Assembly (NCBI GenBank): GCA_946699065.1
Contig: CAMPDV010001248.1
Span: 56,960 to 120,959 of the forward strand
Direction of reading: 5' to 3'
DNA: 64,000 bases
DNA from: Loxodes magnus
Taxonomy: Eukaryota > Ciliophora > Karyorelictea > Loxodida > Loxodidae
Shown: positions 11,040 to 24,205 of the stretch, one piece after another
How positions within the stretch are numbered: the stretch's first letter is position 1
Layout of the letters: every line of letters begins with the position of its first letter
The notes under the pieces: generated by a model
What the model saw: the letters and a program-made list of their open reading frames with translations, nothing else
Told to the model about the DNA's origin: nothing
The model's database searches: none
Translations under genes and position numbers: made by a program

Positions 11040-13227
11040 AATGAAGATTAAGAAGATTTGTGCTTATTTCTTTCTTTTCTAACTTATTTTCAAGCATCTC
11101 TTTTCTTAATTTTGATGGCTTGCTACTATCCATTTTTTTCTGGATTTGCTAAATTATTAGGAAAATGATTAATATGCGTCTTGGTTTAATTACTAGTCAA
11201 ATATTTAATTACATTTTAAGTTTATAGTTAAAAAATAGAGCTTAATGATAACTATTTAGAGTTTAAGTGTGCATAACTTTAAATGCTAAGTATATCTCTC
11301 ACATCCATCAATATCCAAATCAAAAAAAGAAGAAATTGTTTATAATGAATCTTTGCTTATTTATTGAGTCTGATTTAATGGATAGTTGAAATATAATTTC
11401 TCATTCTAGAGATTTAATAAAAATAAGATTAATTGATTACATTTAGAAAGTTACAAGTTAACTTTAAGGTAAAACAGTCCTAGCTTTGGGTGATTATAAC
11501 TGCAGGTAAATTTAGTAAGGAATATTTAACATTCTTTGTAATATTTAGCTATATTCTGAAAATAACTTTCCGATTATTTCTTTTTCCATGATTTCTTCAA
11601 AAAGAATAAAAACTATATTCTTTTTTCAAATAGGAAAGGTATTTTTCTTTCATTTGTATATTTAACGCTTTTACCTTCATGTATGACAGTAGCAATGCCA
11701 TACAAATCTCATTCTCTAAAGTCTTCTTTCATAAAGCTGGGATAAAGTAGTTTGGCAGTTTTGGCGAATGTCTAAATATTCTGATCTTAAAGCATCTTAA
11801 GAAAATAGTGAAAGTAGCTTCAGTTATTAACATGAATACCTTTAACTTTTAAGGAATAGGGAAAGATTCACCGTTTTCTTCTTCAATATTTTTTGCACGT
11901 TTTAAACTAAATCCTAGATAAAAGATTACAAATTTTCGAAATTGACTGATATCTATTTTTGTATGCTTTTCAAAAAGTAGCTTATAAGAAATGGTTGAAA
12001 TGATATCTAAACTATACGCAAGACAATGATAAATTAGAATAGGAGAAAAATTTAAAGAATGCTTAAAAGCTTTAAGAGATTACAAATAATCTATTATCTG
12101 TTACTTATTGGCTAAGTTTAAAGAAAGATATTCTCTAAAGTTTCAAATGTAAATTGCTTTTCTTCTTATTTAAGTTAAGCTAACATTTAAGGAGAGTAAG
12201 GAATTAAACTTTTATCTATTTTGCAAAATTCTAAGCTTTTATATTTTAAGATTGAATAAGATAAAGTTTTTAAATCTCTCTAATAAGTTTCTTTTGTTTA
12301 ATCTCTAATTTCTTAATTTTCTATAAAGCTAAATTCAAAGTTAAAAAGCTTTATTAAAGCCTTAGTTGTCATCTGACCTATTCTATCAGCTTGTCTCCAC
12401 TGGTTCGTCATGAATTCATACTAGGCTTAGTCAGGCTGTGTAGCACTTCATTAATGCACCATCCTTTAATATTATGAATAGTTTTAATCTTGCATATAGC
12501 GTTCCTAATTATTTCTCCAAGGATTAAGATTTGAATTAAAGAATTATTTTATATATCCTAAATCGTTTTTTTTTAATATCTTATCTATTCTTTCTTTAAA
12601 TTTCGCTTAGTAGTAACAGTATTTTCATTGGTGTTATTTATTGCACACATACCATTTTATTCTTATTTTAGACTATTATTCCTGTAACACTTATTTTTTA
12701 AATTTACTAATTATTTTAAATTAATGTTTACTGTTTATTTTAATTTGAGGCTTCATTTTCTATAGAGATTTTATTGATTCTGCTAAAATGAAAATGGCGT
12801 TACCTTAATTTATTATTAAATTAAAAAAATTCTTTGTTTCAGTTTTTTTTCTATTTCTCATGATGATTAATATTGTTTCTAAAGCAAAAAACATTATTAA
12901 TTTTTCTACTTTATCATTGAGGTATCTATTTTTTAATATAAACTCTTTTAATGACTTGGATAATATTTCTATTTGAATTTGTGTCGGAAGTTTTTTCAAT
13001 TCTGGACTTCCAAATGATTAATGTTCGTCATATCAATCATACTTCTCACTTTCACTAATTTTAATTATTTCACTTTTTTATTTTTTAGAGAATTTTTCTG
13101 TTTAAGTGTTTTTTTCAAAGTTCTGTTATTTCTAGCCATTTTATATTAATTCTATAATATTTGTTAAAACAAAACTGCTAAAGCTTCTTCACTCTAATAA
13201 ACTAGATGTTTCATTTTTAATATACAT
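11040..13227 (-). CDS. Unassigned large protein, about 720 aa
   Basis: The minus strand from ATG 13227 reads a continuous, varied protein: MYIKNETSSLLEW..., KYDWYDEHQSFGSPELKKL, EFMTNQWRQADRIGQMTTKA, then FAKTAKLLYPSFMKEDFREW and SSFFDLDIDGCERY. UAR is used for Gln and UGA for Trp throughout. The best reading changes frame once near 12,120, which may be a short intron, an error or decay. I recognise no catalytic motif. A transposase or recombinase is possible but unsupported. The neighbours on both sides are mobile units. Confidence 0.45.
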
Positions 13228-13489
13228 TACTGTTTAATCATTATGACTTCCTTTTATTTTCAAAACAAATTTTTTTCAGTTTCCTATGATTAGCTCTCCT
13301 TTCTTTGTTACTTAGAAATAAAATCAAGCAAAAGCCAATCTATTTCAGGAGGAAATTTAAAGATAAGAAAATTTTCAAGTTTATCTAGGTAAATTTTTTA
13401 CATTGGTGCGTTTATAAATTTGAAAGAAGTAATTATTTTAATTGAAGCTCAAATAAATAAAAAACTAATATCAATTTACTATTAATCTA

Positions 13490-14480
13490 ATAAAAAATGC
13501 TGATGGTTTCAGAAAGGATTTTTTGATGCTTTGTAATAGTAAGATAAAAAGCTAGAAACTTCAATTCTTAACCTCATATCTAATCATAAATCGACATAAT
13601 TTACACTAAAATCATGCAAAACTTCTTAGAGAGAGTTAAGCAAAGCTTATATCTTCTTATCTAGCATAAAGACGGGTAAAATAAAAAGAATAATAAAGAT
13701 CTTATCAAATAATATACATCGGAATACCTCTATCTGAAGATAAACCCTGCAAGTGATAGGAAATTTTATGCAAAAGAAAGTAAGGATCTTAGACTTTAGA
13801 AATGAAAAATTCACTATCGCTCAACTTGAATTAATGATATTAAAAAGCTGGAAGAGATATAGGAGCACAAATATCTTTTCCAGAAGCTCATCATAAAAGA
13901 TTGAAGAGAAAATCAACAAAATATATCTAGAATCGAAGCTTCAAATGCCAAATATATGCATTTTTCAATATTCTGAAATACCAAAACTGCATTTCAACTC
14001 AGTTGAATGAAAGTGTGAACAAATAGAAATGAGACCAAATGTAATTAAAGCCAAGACTAAAGCAGATTAACAACGAAATAGAATCATTGGATGAGGAACC
14101 TAAAAGTAACCTTAGAAAAAGAAACTGATAAAAATTAGAAAAAATCCTTCTGCTGCTGAAGCACACGAGAATGGTATCAGAAGTGTTGGGAATTAAAACA
14201 AAAGCAGTTATTGGATTTAAGAGAAAAAGAGGATAAATTGAGAAGAAAACAGACTGGATAGAATGCATTACAGCCTGAAGGGAGCAATTTATAATATCAA
14301 GAAGGATGGAAATAATCCAAGACCACACATGTAAGAAAGTAAAACCTGGAGAAACTCAAATCCAATCTTGCCAAAATTGGATGCCTCAAATATTTATATT
14401 AAACAGCAGATATCATGAATTAATGTCCTTCAAACGGGGTTGAGATTCCTCTTTCGGAAAAATTTATTGAGTTTATAATA
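13490..14480 (+). mobile_element. Decayed CCHC unit straddling the left palindrome boundary
   Basis: It starts ATGCTGATGGTTTCAGAAAGG, like the start of the 3.7-kb unit. It has a coiled-coil-like middle and, at about 14,150, a degenerate knuckle (SFCCWSTREWYQKC) that aligns with CFCCGSQQHLYRNC. A GC-rich 3' hairpin-like segment (GGGG-TTGAGA-TTCC) lies at about 14,440. No flanking direct repeat was found. It looks old and non-functional. Only the part right of 13,815 is present in the other palindrome arm. Confidence 0.5.
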
Positions 14481-17379
14481 AATATAAGGATTTAACTTAA
14501 AAAAGTTATAAGTTTGGATTATTTTTGCTTGCTCTAGGAAGTATTAATTAAAATAAGATATTTAACAACAAAGAAATATTTGAAGCTATTAACTTATTTA
14601 TAAATGATAGCCTAAAAATAGAAAAGCAGTAACTCTTTAATTTATAAAGTTTTTTCCTAAAAATAAAATGTAATAGGTATAATTAAGCATTAATAAAAGC
14701 TTGATCAGATTTAATAAATTAATATATGTAAGTGTTGGCCTAGCTTGTTTTAATTGATGTATTTAAGCAATGAATTGGAATTTAGTTTTAAATTTATTAA
14801 ATATGATAATGGAGTTGGTTAAAAGCTAAATAATCTAAAATATCTTTATAAAAGCAGAATCTTTAGAATGAAAGTCCCTTCAATTAGCTTAAGTTAGGGA
14901 TTTAGGCTTATTTTAACTATACTGATTCTGATTATTTCAGATATATAGTTTACATAAAAAAGATGAGATTATATAATTTTAAGCCAACTATTTGAATAAT
15001 AATAAATAACAGTTAGTTTAGATTTAAGTAATAGTATCTACATAATTTAGCTTTCATTACTAGAAGATAAAGCTTTAATATTTTGCAAAGCTAAGCATAA
15101 ATATAATTCTAAAGCTAAGCAATTTTCTCTAAATGGCTTATTATTTAAGGAAGCATTTTGTTACTAAGCACTTCTTCATACATTTTTACTTATTAAACAT
15201 TAATCAGGGAGATTCTTTAAAGCAGCTTGTATAGTAGGTAGGAAAACTAAAATAAGACAAGCGTAATATAAAGTAAACTTAGTAAAAATAATTAAAGCTA
15301 GCTTATTTGTAATGCTAATTATACTACTTTAATTAAAGTTTATTACAAAAATATAAGTCTAACTTAATTATTGTGAACTATTCTAATAGTTTTAGTCTAC
15401 ATAGCCCTATTTTATTTGTTGAGAGGATCTCAACTTATAACTACTAATTTATCAAAGAGATTTGCTAACTATAAATAATTGATTAATTAAATTCCAAAAT
15501 CTAATAATTTAATAAAGCTCGGTAGCATCAAATATTATCTTAGATTTTAAAAGAATCTACAACTTCCTACTTTTCTTGAGTATTAGCTTTAATTATTCAT
15601 TTTTAATTAAAATAAAGGCTTGGAAATAAATTAAATCCAAATAGCGCTATTATTAAGACTTTATTGTTGGTTAAGTAAAACTTCTTAATTATAGTTATTT
15701 TAAGCATTTAGCTATTATTCTTAATATCTTTTATAGAAGCATATTTAAATAAAACTTTCAAACTGAGTACTCATTAGAAATATAGATATTTGCTCATCTT
15801 TTTATATTTTGATTGCTAGTTTTGTATTAAAATAAAAGCTGCTTGCTGTTTAAATAAACTTGCCAGAAATTATTATTTAAGAATTCTTTTATCAATTACA
15901 TAAGTAAAAGTTTTTAATTCTCTTAAATTTATTAAGTCTAAGAAGCTTTAAAGATAGATTAGAAGAAAGTATAATAGCAATTTTAATATTTAACTTCATA
16001 AAGCATTTATATTTTATAATTCATTCGATTTTAGGCTACTTTTCAAGCATAGTAGAAGCTGTTTTAAAGCACTTTCTGTAACACAATTAAGATAGCTAAG
16101 GATATTCTATTTCTCTTCTGAAGATCCTTTGATGATTAACATATAACCTTCCATTGTGCTTCATACTAGCAATATTCTTGATTTTGGAGATTCATAATTC
16201 TCTTTTAAAAGCCTGACTTTTTCTTATTTTAGTAGCTAAGTGAAAATTTAATATTATTCAATTAAGTTTAAGGTTGATTAGCAGAAATTAGATTCTCTCA
16301 ATTTTGAAATAATTAAGTTAAAGGTTTTATTATTTTTCTGTCTTATATAGTCTTGATTGAAGATTTTGATATAACTCTGTTTGGTTGTTTTGGCTTAATT
16401 TGAATCTGCATTTAATTAATCACTTAAATTTTAGAAGCCAAGTTATCATAGATTTAGGTATAAATTCTTTCTTCTGTAGCAATTAAATTATTAGTTATCT
16501 TTTAGAGGGGCTCTTTATCAATAGCTTCGGATTACATTAATAGCTCTTATCAACTCAGATAAATTGAATGTTTTCTTGCCTCTATTATACTTATAAGAGT
16601 GCTTACTAGGTTTTTATTTGTAAAATTGCTACATTTTTATCCAAAAGCTTGCTTATCTTTTGCTTGAGTATATGAATATATTCTATTATTTTGCTTCTTT
16701 TCTATCTTAGCTTTCAGTCTTAGTTTATAATTTCTAAATTAGTAATAAGTTTTTTAAAGAAAGGAATATAAATTTCGCTAGGTTATTTAATAAAAGTCAA
16801 TGGATAAATAGAAAATGAGTTGCTTTATTAAAAGATTTCAACTTTCTTAAATGATAATAATAGATACTTCTTTTTGCTCTCATAAGTATAAGCATCTTTA
16901 TTCCCAAAAGTATAGATTTAGTTTATAATGCTGTTTTATTTTATTCACTAGAAACTTTTTGCAAGTATTTGTTTCTTGGCTTATTTATTTTGTTTATATT
17001 TCCTAAGTTAATAATTTTAGAAACTAGGTCAATCAGGTATTTTTTCTTTGATTGTGGAGATTTAAATAGTTTCTATCACTAATTAACTAGCTGGCTTGTC
17101 TTAGAATCACTATTCTAAGCTTTTTCGCTAGAAATGATATCTTTAGTAAATCGATCTTCTCACTAAGCATTTGGCTATTAAAATAAATTCAATCTGAGAA
17201 CTTAGAATTTATCAGTTTTGTGTTGTTATGAGTTGATGAAGATAGATAATGATGAAGCGAGAATTTAAAAGACAGGAGTTATAAATGAAACAAATGAGAA
17301 TTGATTAAAAGGTTAAGATACTGAAGAGCTAGGAACGATTAAACTAATGATTATTATTTTACTTACAAATATTTTAACT
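14481..17379. other. 2.9-kb spacer inside the left arm, no gene seen
   Basis: The sequence is AT-rich with frequent AAGCT/AGCTT words. The mirror copy is 26,049-28,947. Part of it (mirror of about 27,000-27,960) has a diverged relative at 43.6-44.46 kb. There is no coding texture. Confidence 0.5.
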
Positions 17380-18558
17380 TCAAATTAATAAAAGTTCGTA
17401 AGTTTCTACTTCTCATATCAAGTATATATAGACTAATTTGTATAAAATCGCTATCATAGCGCATAAATACCCAGTAACCATGACAAAAAAGGGCGACCAT
17501 CTATATAGATAATTCTACTCCTTCAAGAAATGCTTGTTATATATCATAAACTCAGTATTTCGTGCTTATTAAGTTCTCTTTTTAAAATCAATAACATCAT
17601 CAATATTGATAACTTTCTATAACTTTTCTCAGTTTTTATCGGAAGCTTCTAAATAGTCGTTAGTCAGTCCTTTTAATAGTTAATCTTCACTTTCTTCTTC
17701 TTAGATGAAAAGAGCTTTTTACCACATTTTTTTCTCGCTTACTTTGCATCAATTGTATATTCGAATGCCTCATGCTACGAGGAAGTAAATAAAGAAAATC
17801 CCATGTATGCCAATAAAGATTAAATTTATAAAGGGAGCAATTACAAGGGCTTAAAAGATCAATTTAGCTATATAAATTTTTATATTATCAGCTGTTTATT
17901 TAGCAGTCTTTTTCAAAGCTTTTTTCTTACAGCAATAGTTAGTTGTTTAAAACTTTTTTAATGATCATTTCAAAAATAAAATGTAAGCGTCAAAGCAATA
18001 GCTGTAACACTTTATTTCTGGAACTTTAATCAGTTTTATTTATTCTACTTAGTTCTCAGCATAATTATATATCTCAATACAGTTATTGTAACGAGAAATT
18101 GGATTCATACTGTCTCTTAATTTTTAATCTTTCCTTTTTAAAACTTCCTTCTCGTTCTCTGGATCAGGACTTTATTACTATAAAGGAGTTGTTTCTTATG
18201 GAATTTATATTTTTATTTCTTTATTTTCTTCCTTTTATCCTGTTTAGCTTAATTTTTATTCTAAATTATCATTTTATTACTGATTATTCTGATTTTGTTA
18301 TTCTGTCTATTCTTATACCTACTTCAAGGAAGCATTTTCGCTTCCATCCGTGCTTTACGGGATTTATTGGGTTTTTTATTATTGAGGTTGGGGATCTTAA
18401 GAGATAGGCTATGAAGAACTTTATACATTATTTTAGTTAAATTGGGAAACTTATGCCTGCTACTTAAGTAAAGGATCTTGGTCTTATAACTCGTCTTAGT
18501 GTCTCCTTGGTTTTCTGAAGCGAACATATCACTTTTCAGGTGGTTCTTGGGATGACAT
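17380..18558 (-). CDS. Membrane protein, outer type, left-arm copy (intact)
   Basis: Mirror of the gene at 24,870-26,048, described there. The frame is 393 codons including the final TGA, with no difference noticed between the two copies. It points outward from the palindrome centre and lies downstream of the inner-type paralogue. Confidence 0.8.
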
Positions 18559-18598
18559 AGTTGAAAATTATAAAATAATGATGTAGAACCAGATATAT

Positions 18599-18637
18599 AG
18601 TTAGTAACGACTAATTTTGATTGATATGCAAATGATT
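18599..18637 (-). promoter_or_regulatory. Conserved upstream block, outer gene, left arm
   Basis: Mirror of 24,791-24,829. On the minus strand the core TAGTCGTTACTAACT ends 40 bp before the ATG. Confidence 0.6.
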
Positions 18638-19222
18638 CAAGTTTATATTAGACTAATTTTCTTTTGACTAAACAAAATTAACTATTAATTTAATCAAAAT
18701 TCGCTCTCTAGAAATAAAGCCTAGCTATATAAGTTTTTTAAAATGGCTACTTCAATTAAGTTTAGCACTTCAGTCTATCTGTTACTAGCTTTTGCTTGAA
18801 GGTTCAATTTTATAAAATGAGTAGCCTACTTTTTAGAGTTATTAATTATACTGTAATTTATGTTCTATTGTAATAATTACTAAGAGCTACTACTCATAAC
18901 TAATATGTATTTGATAGAAATTAATTGTTTATAAAGCTATTTCCTTTCACAAAAGAAACTTAAGTACTCTTAAGAATTAAACAATCAGATATCTTAAAGA
19001 CTATCTATAGGGCATTTAGTCCCTTTTGCTATTAGCATTGAGGATAAAAGAAGAATTGCACTTATGATTAACCTTATTAAGAATAGCCACTAAAACTATT
19101 ACTGAAAACATAGCTTATATGAGAAACTACTAATTTAAAATAGCTCCATAACTATATTAAATCTTAAACTAATATTTTAATTCATTTTTTAAAAGTAAAT
19201 AAGAATCTCTAAATCAACTTCT
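18638..19222. other. Spacer between the two membrane genes, left arm
   Basis: AT-rich, nothing recognised. Mirror of 24,206-24,790. Confidence 0.5.
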
Positions 19223-20380
19223 TCAAGTATATAAAAACTTGTAAACCAATGCAATTTCTACGACTAGCAAAACTGTTGAAATTACAAACATAATCGACCA
19301 TTTGTAAAAGCAGGACACCTCTTACTTGAAATTTTTGTTATATATCATAAACTCTTTAATTTACTCCTAAACCACTTTCTATTTAAACTGGTTTATTACT
19401 TTAGTGTTTTGAGCTTTCTCTAGTTTAGTTCAGGTTTGTTCAGTTACTTCCATATATAAATTTGTATTTGTGATAAGAATATTCGGTTCTTCTTGATCTT
19501 CTTCAATCAAAAGTGCTCTTTGCCACATCTTGCACTCTACAAGCTTACAATTGTTATAAATACGGTAAGAAACTCCTAAGACTCAGTAAGCGAAAAATAT
19601 ACAATGAACGGCTAATAAAATAAAGTTAAGTCCAGGAGCGAAACTCATACTTCCGTAGAAAAACTTTGAGATATTGGTATAAATTTGCTCCATTTCAGTA
19701 TATTCTTTTTATTAGCAACAGCTTTTGAAAGTTTCTTTTCATTTGCTAAACACAAGCTTAAGGAAGAAACTATAGAAATCAAAAATTTTACTGAAAACTG
19801 GATGATTAGGTACTTTTTTTAGCACTATACCGTTTACTCGATTAATTTCATAATTATATATTTCAATGCTGTTATTATATCTAGTAATTGGATTAACGTA
19901 ATCTGTTATTGACATGTAAGGATACCACATTTTTAATTCCCGCATGTCTGTCTTAATTTCTTCTATTTATCCATTATTGAGAGGATCAACTGACTTTTAC
20001 CCATTTTCTATTTTTTCCTTTTTTTCTTCTTCATTTTGCATTTACAAAACTAATTTGTCTTAATTTTATTCTATGATTGGTTATACTTAATCAATTACGT
20101 TTTAATTATTGTTTTATTATTCATTCTATTCTTTTATGTCTATTTTCTAATTTGGATCCTAAACTTAGTTTTATTCTCTTACAGGCTCAGGAGTTTCCTT
20201 TGCATCTTTTAAATTGCAAAAGGGACTTTAAGACTAAGATTAAGGAGAGTTTAAGTTGGTATTTTGATCGGTTAGAGGTAAGGGAAGTTAAGAATTAGTT
20301 TAGAGTGCAGAATTAGTTTCTTTATTTTTTGATGTTTTTGTTTGCGGTTTAAATTTGATGGATCTTTATTAAATCAACAT
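19223..20380 (-). CDS. Membrane protein, inner type, left-arm copy (intact)
   Basis: Mirror of the gene at 23,048-24,205, described there. Both inner-type copies start about 170-180 bp from the palindrome loop and are transcribed away from it. Confidence 0.8.
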
Positions 20381-20420
20381 AATTTATTATAATAAAATTT
20401 ATGATTCAATATATAGAGTA

Positions 20421-20460
20421 AGTTAGTAACGACTAGTTTTGATAGGTTATGCCAATGATT
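20421..20460 (-). promoter_or_regulatory. Conserved upstream block, inner gene, left arm
   Basis: Mirror of 22,968-23,007. The same core lies at the same distance from the ATG. Confidence 0.6.
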
Positions 20461-20547
20461 GAGATTATAATAAACTTACATTATAAATTTTATTTTAATT
20501 GTTAAATTTCATCTTTACTGTCATTTTTTTATTTTTATTTTTCATTT

Positions 20548-22880
20548 ATAAATTATTATATTATAAATTGATTATTTACATGTTTTATCAATTAATAAGG
20601 ATTATTATTACAGTTTCTCTTCAACAAATTTATAATTTTTTAAATTTCATTTTCTGTTTTCTGCATTTATAAATTTGAATTTTATTCCACTCTAGGTTTT
20701 TATTTTTTTAATTATTTTTTAATTTTTTAATTTTTTAAATTTACTTGTTTTAAAAGATATTTCTTTTATAAAGATACAAAAATATTTTTTATAAATATTT
20801 TTTAGTAAATTTGATTAAGATTATTTTTTTCTCATTTTTTGCTTTATTTTTCTATTCTTCGTGTTTCAAAATTAAAAGATAATTATAAATTATTTTAATT
20901 TTTTTTCGCTTTGATATATATAATTAAAACATTTTTTCTGTTTTTGCTCTACTATTTTTTTTCCTATTTTATTAGCATTTTATATGACTTAAAGAATATA
21001 AGCTGCCTTTTTCAAAAACATAAAGTTTATAGATTGATATATTTAAAAAAAAGGCTTAATTTTTTTTTCTTTTTATAATCTTATAATATTTTCAGATTTA
21101 AAGTATTATATAAAATTTATAGTTTATAATTCCGTTTTTATCAAAGTTTGGATGGACTTAATCAAAATTTTAACTATTTAATTTTTTTAATTAATTTTAA
21201 AATTTTTTCATTCAATTGCATGAAAAATCAACCATTTTTTTCTGGTTTTCTAAGAATAACAATTTGGATGCTTTGTTAAAGTTATTTTATATAAAATTTA
21301 TTATATCATTATGGCTTTTTATTTTATGACTTAAGTTTCATCAATGTTTGAATGTTTATCCTAGTTTTTAATATTTTTAATAAATTTTTAAGAGTAAAAT
21401 AATTTTATTTCGATATTCAAGAGGTTTAAAATTTGATTGGTTATATTCATTGAAAATACTTAATTTTTTTAATTGTGTTTAAACTGATTTTTACCTAAAT
21501 TGTGATATTAGTAAAATCCATTTACAAAGAAATCTTTTAAAACTTAGAGTGTAATAAGCTTTTAATTTAAATTAAAAGCTATTCATAATTTATTATCAAT
21601 TGTAATAGTTGGTTTTTAATAATTATAATATAAAAGTACATTATTGCAATCAAAATGTGTTGCTAGTATATCTACTTGAGAGTAAATTATTAAAATTATT
21701 GCTTTAAGCAGGATCTTAAAAATAAATTAAAGAAAACTTTAGCCTATTTCTTTAAATAGTACTAATATATTTTATTAGTTTTAAAAAGTATTCACTATTT
21801 TATTTACTCAACTACCTTTATTAATGAAATTTTATTGTTTTCAAATTTAAAAAATTATTAAATTGCAAAATGAAACTTTTGTACTCTCTATTACTAAAAA
21901 TCAAAAAATTCACATAGCATAAGTTTTAACTATCTCTCTCATTATATTTTAAAATTCTAAATCGCTACTTTTTACAATAAATCATAAATCAAAGTTAAAT
22001 AAATTTAAAAATAATTAAAAGACTAGATTAAATAAATAAATTTTATAAAATGTAGCAAAATCAATTAAGCTTTTAAAAAATGAAGGAAAATTGAATTTGT
22101 TTAATAAAATACTTTGATTACATTTTTTGCAAGATAGAAATATGATCTATTAAAAATTATTAAGAAAACATTATAGAATTAATAATTTCTCTATTAAATA
22201 TAATTAAATAAAGATTAAAATATGCTTGAATCTGATCTTTATATGTAATTTTTTAGTTATTTTACTCGAGATTGTTTTAAAAGTTTTTTATTTAAATGTT
22301 TATTTATAAATCTAAGAAAAAGAAACCTTTAAATGATTGAATTCATATTTAAATATTTGAATAAAATTCACTAATTTGATTATAATTAATGAGTAGAAAA
22401 AAATATTTTAATTAGTTTAAAAATTTATTTTAGTTACAATCTGATCTGATGTAACTTAAAAAAAACTTGTAAGATAGATAAGAATTTTAATAAAAACTTA
22501 GAAAAATTCTAAAGAAATTATTAACAATTACAAATAGATATTATATTTGCTTTTCTCAATCCATACTTCAGATATAATGATTTTCTTAGAAATTTATAAA
22601 AATTAATAAAACCAGTAATAAAATTTACTTTGGACTTAAAAAATTTTGAAGAAAAAAATGTATAAAAAATAAAAACAAAAAGGAAAATGATGGTAGTCCC
22701 TTTAGACAATACAATGAATAAAAAGATGAAAAGTAAAAAGAACTTAAATCAAAATACATTAATTATAGAATCCAGCAAAAAAGCTATTCATGCAAAAATA
22801 TTAAAAAAATGACCAAAGCCGTTGAAATTGAAATAAGAGACGTGACTAATGATTACCTTTCTTAAGAAAAGATTATAAGA
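20548..22880. other. Unique 2.33-kb loop of the palindrome
   Basis: The left half is T-rich and the right half A-rich. No gene is recognised. A 24-bp perfect palindrome lies at 21,557-21,580. The two inner gene promoters face away from this loop. Confidence 0.6.
21557..21580. repeat. 24-bp perfect palindrome in the loop
   Basis: It starts AGCTTTTAATTT and is its own reverse complement. It sits about 145 bp off the geometric centre (21,714) of the large palindrome. Confidence 0.8.
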
Positions 22881-22967
22881 AGAATGAAAATAAAAATAAA
22901 AAAATGACAGTAAAGATGAAATTTAACAATTAAAATAAAATTTATAATGTAAGTTTATTATAATCTC

Positions 22968-23007
22968 AATCATTGGCATAACCTATCAAAACTAGTCGTT
23001 ACTAACT
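22968..23007 (+). promoter_or_regulatory. Conserved upstream block, inner gene, right arm
   Basis: It starts AATCATTGGCATA and ends TAGTCGTTACTAACT, 40 bp before the ATG at 23,048. Three paralogous genes (four with mirrors collapsed to types plus the old copy at 1.7 kb) share it. Confidence 0.65.
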
Positions 23008-23047
23008 TACTCTATATATTGAATCATAAATTTTATTATAATAAATT

Positions 23048-24205
23048 ATGTTGATTTAATAAAGATCCATCAAATTTAAACCGCAAACAAAAACATCAAA
23101 AAATAAAGAAACTAATTCTGCACTCTAAACTAATTCTTAACTTCCCTTACCTCTAACCGATCAAAATACCAACTTAAACTCTCCTTAATCTTAGTCTTAA
23201 AGTCCCTTTTGCAATTTAAAAGATGCAAAGGAAACTCCTGAGCCTGTAAGAGAATAAAACTAAGTTTAGGATCCAAATTAGAAAATAGACATAAAAGAAT
23301 AGAATGAATAATAAAACAATAATTAAAACGTAATTGATTAAGTATAACCAATCATAGAATAAAATTAAGACAAATTAGTTTTGTAAATGCAAAATGAAGA
23401 AGAAAAAAAGGAAAAAATAGAAAATGGGTAAAAGTCAGTTGATCCTCTCAATAATGGATAAATAGAAGAAATTAAGACAGACATGCGGGAATTAAAAATG
23501 TGGTATCCTTACATGTCAATAACAGATTACGTTAATCCAATTACTAGATATAATAACAGCATTGAAATATATAATTATGAAATTAATCGAGTAAACGGTA
23601 TAGTGCTAAAAAAAGTACCTAATCATCCAGTTTTCAGTAAAATTTTTGATTTCTATAGTTTCTTCCTTAAGCTTGTGTTTAGCAAATGAAAAGAAACTTT
23701 CAAAAGCTGTTGCTAATAAAAAGAATATACTGAAATGGAGCAAATTTATACCAATATCTCAAAGTTTTTCTACGGAAGTATGAGTTTCGCTCCTGGACTT
23801 AACTTTATTTTATTAGCCGTTCATTGTATATTTTTCGCTTACTGAGTCTTAGGAGTTTCTTACCGTATTTATAACAATTGTAAGCTTGTAGAGTGCAAGA
23901 TGTGGCAAAGAGCACTTTTGATTGAAGAAGATCAAGAAGAACCGAATATTCTTATCACAAATACAAATTTATATATGGAAGTAACTGAACAAACCTGAAC
24001 TAAACTAGAGAAAGCTCAAAACACTAAAGTAATAAACCAGTTTAAATAGAAAGTGGTTTAGGAGTAAATTAAAGAGTTTATGATATATAACAAAAATTTC
24101 AAGTAAGAGGTGTCCTGCTTTTACAAATGGTCGATTATGTTTGTAATTTCAACAGTTTTGCTAGTCGTAGAAATTGCATTGGTTTACAAGTTTTTATATA
24201 CTTGA
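23048..24205 (+). CDS. Membrane protein of unknown family, inner type (intact)
   Basis: ATG 23048 begins MLIQQRSIKFKPQ. About 145 Gln/Asn/Ser-rich residues follow, with most Gln codons TAA/TAG. After MRELKMWYPYMSITDYV come the family motifs NPITRYNN, IEIYNYE and KKVPNHPVF. Hydrophobic segments lie near FDFYSFFLKLVF, GLNFILLAVHCIFFAYWVLG and IMFVISTVLLVVEIALVYK, giving about three membrane passes. TGA codes a conserved Trp in FFAYW and EQTW. TGA at 24,203 may be the stop (385 aa), but the diverged copy at 1 also has Trp there and similar text continues, so the end could be later. The start was chosen because the conserved upstream block lies 40 bp before it. No known domain is recognised; role unknown. 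Confidence 0.8.

Larger units (their letters stand above)
13815..20547 (+). repeat. Left arm of a 6.73-kb inverted repeat
   Basis: Reverse-complementary to 22,881-29,613; paired positions sum to 43,428. By eye the arms are almost identical. The only two differences noticed are near the distal end (about 14,086 and 14,155). The outer end lies inside a CCHC unit and the inner end in plain AT-rich DNA. This is an inverted duplication and not a transposon with terminal inverted repeats. Confidence 0.95.

Noticed and set aside
22809-22907. 32-codon ORF starting MTKAVEIEIRDVTNDYLS at the loop/right-arm edge
   Set aside because: It crosses the inverted-repeat boundary, has no left-arm counterpart and no recognised family. 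In this code short open frames mean little.
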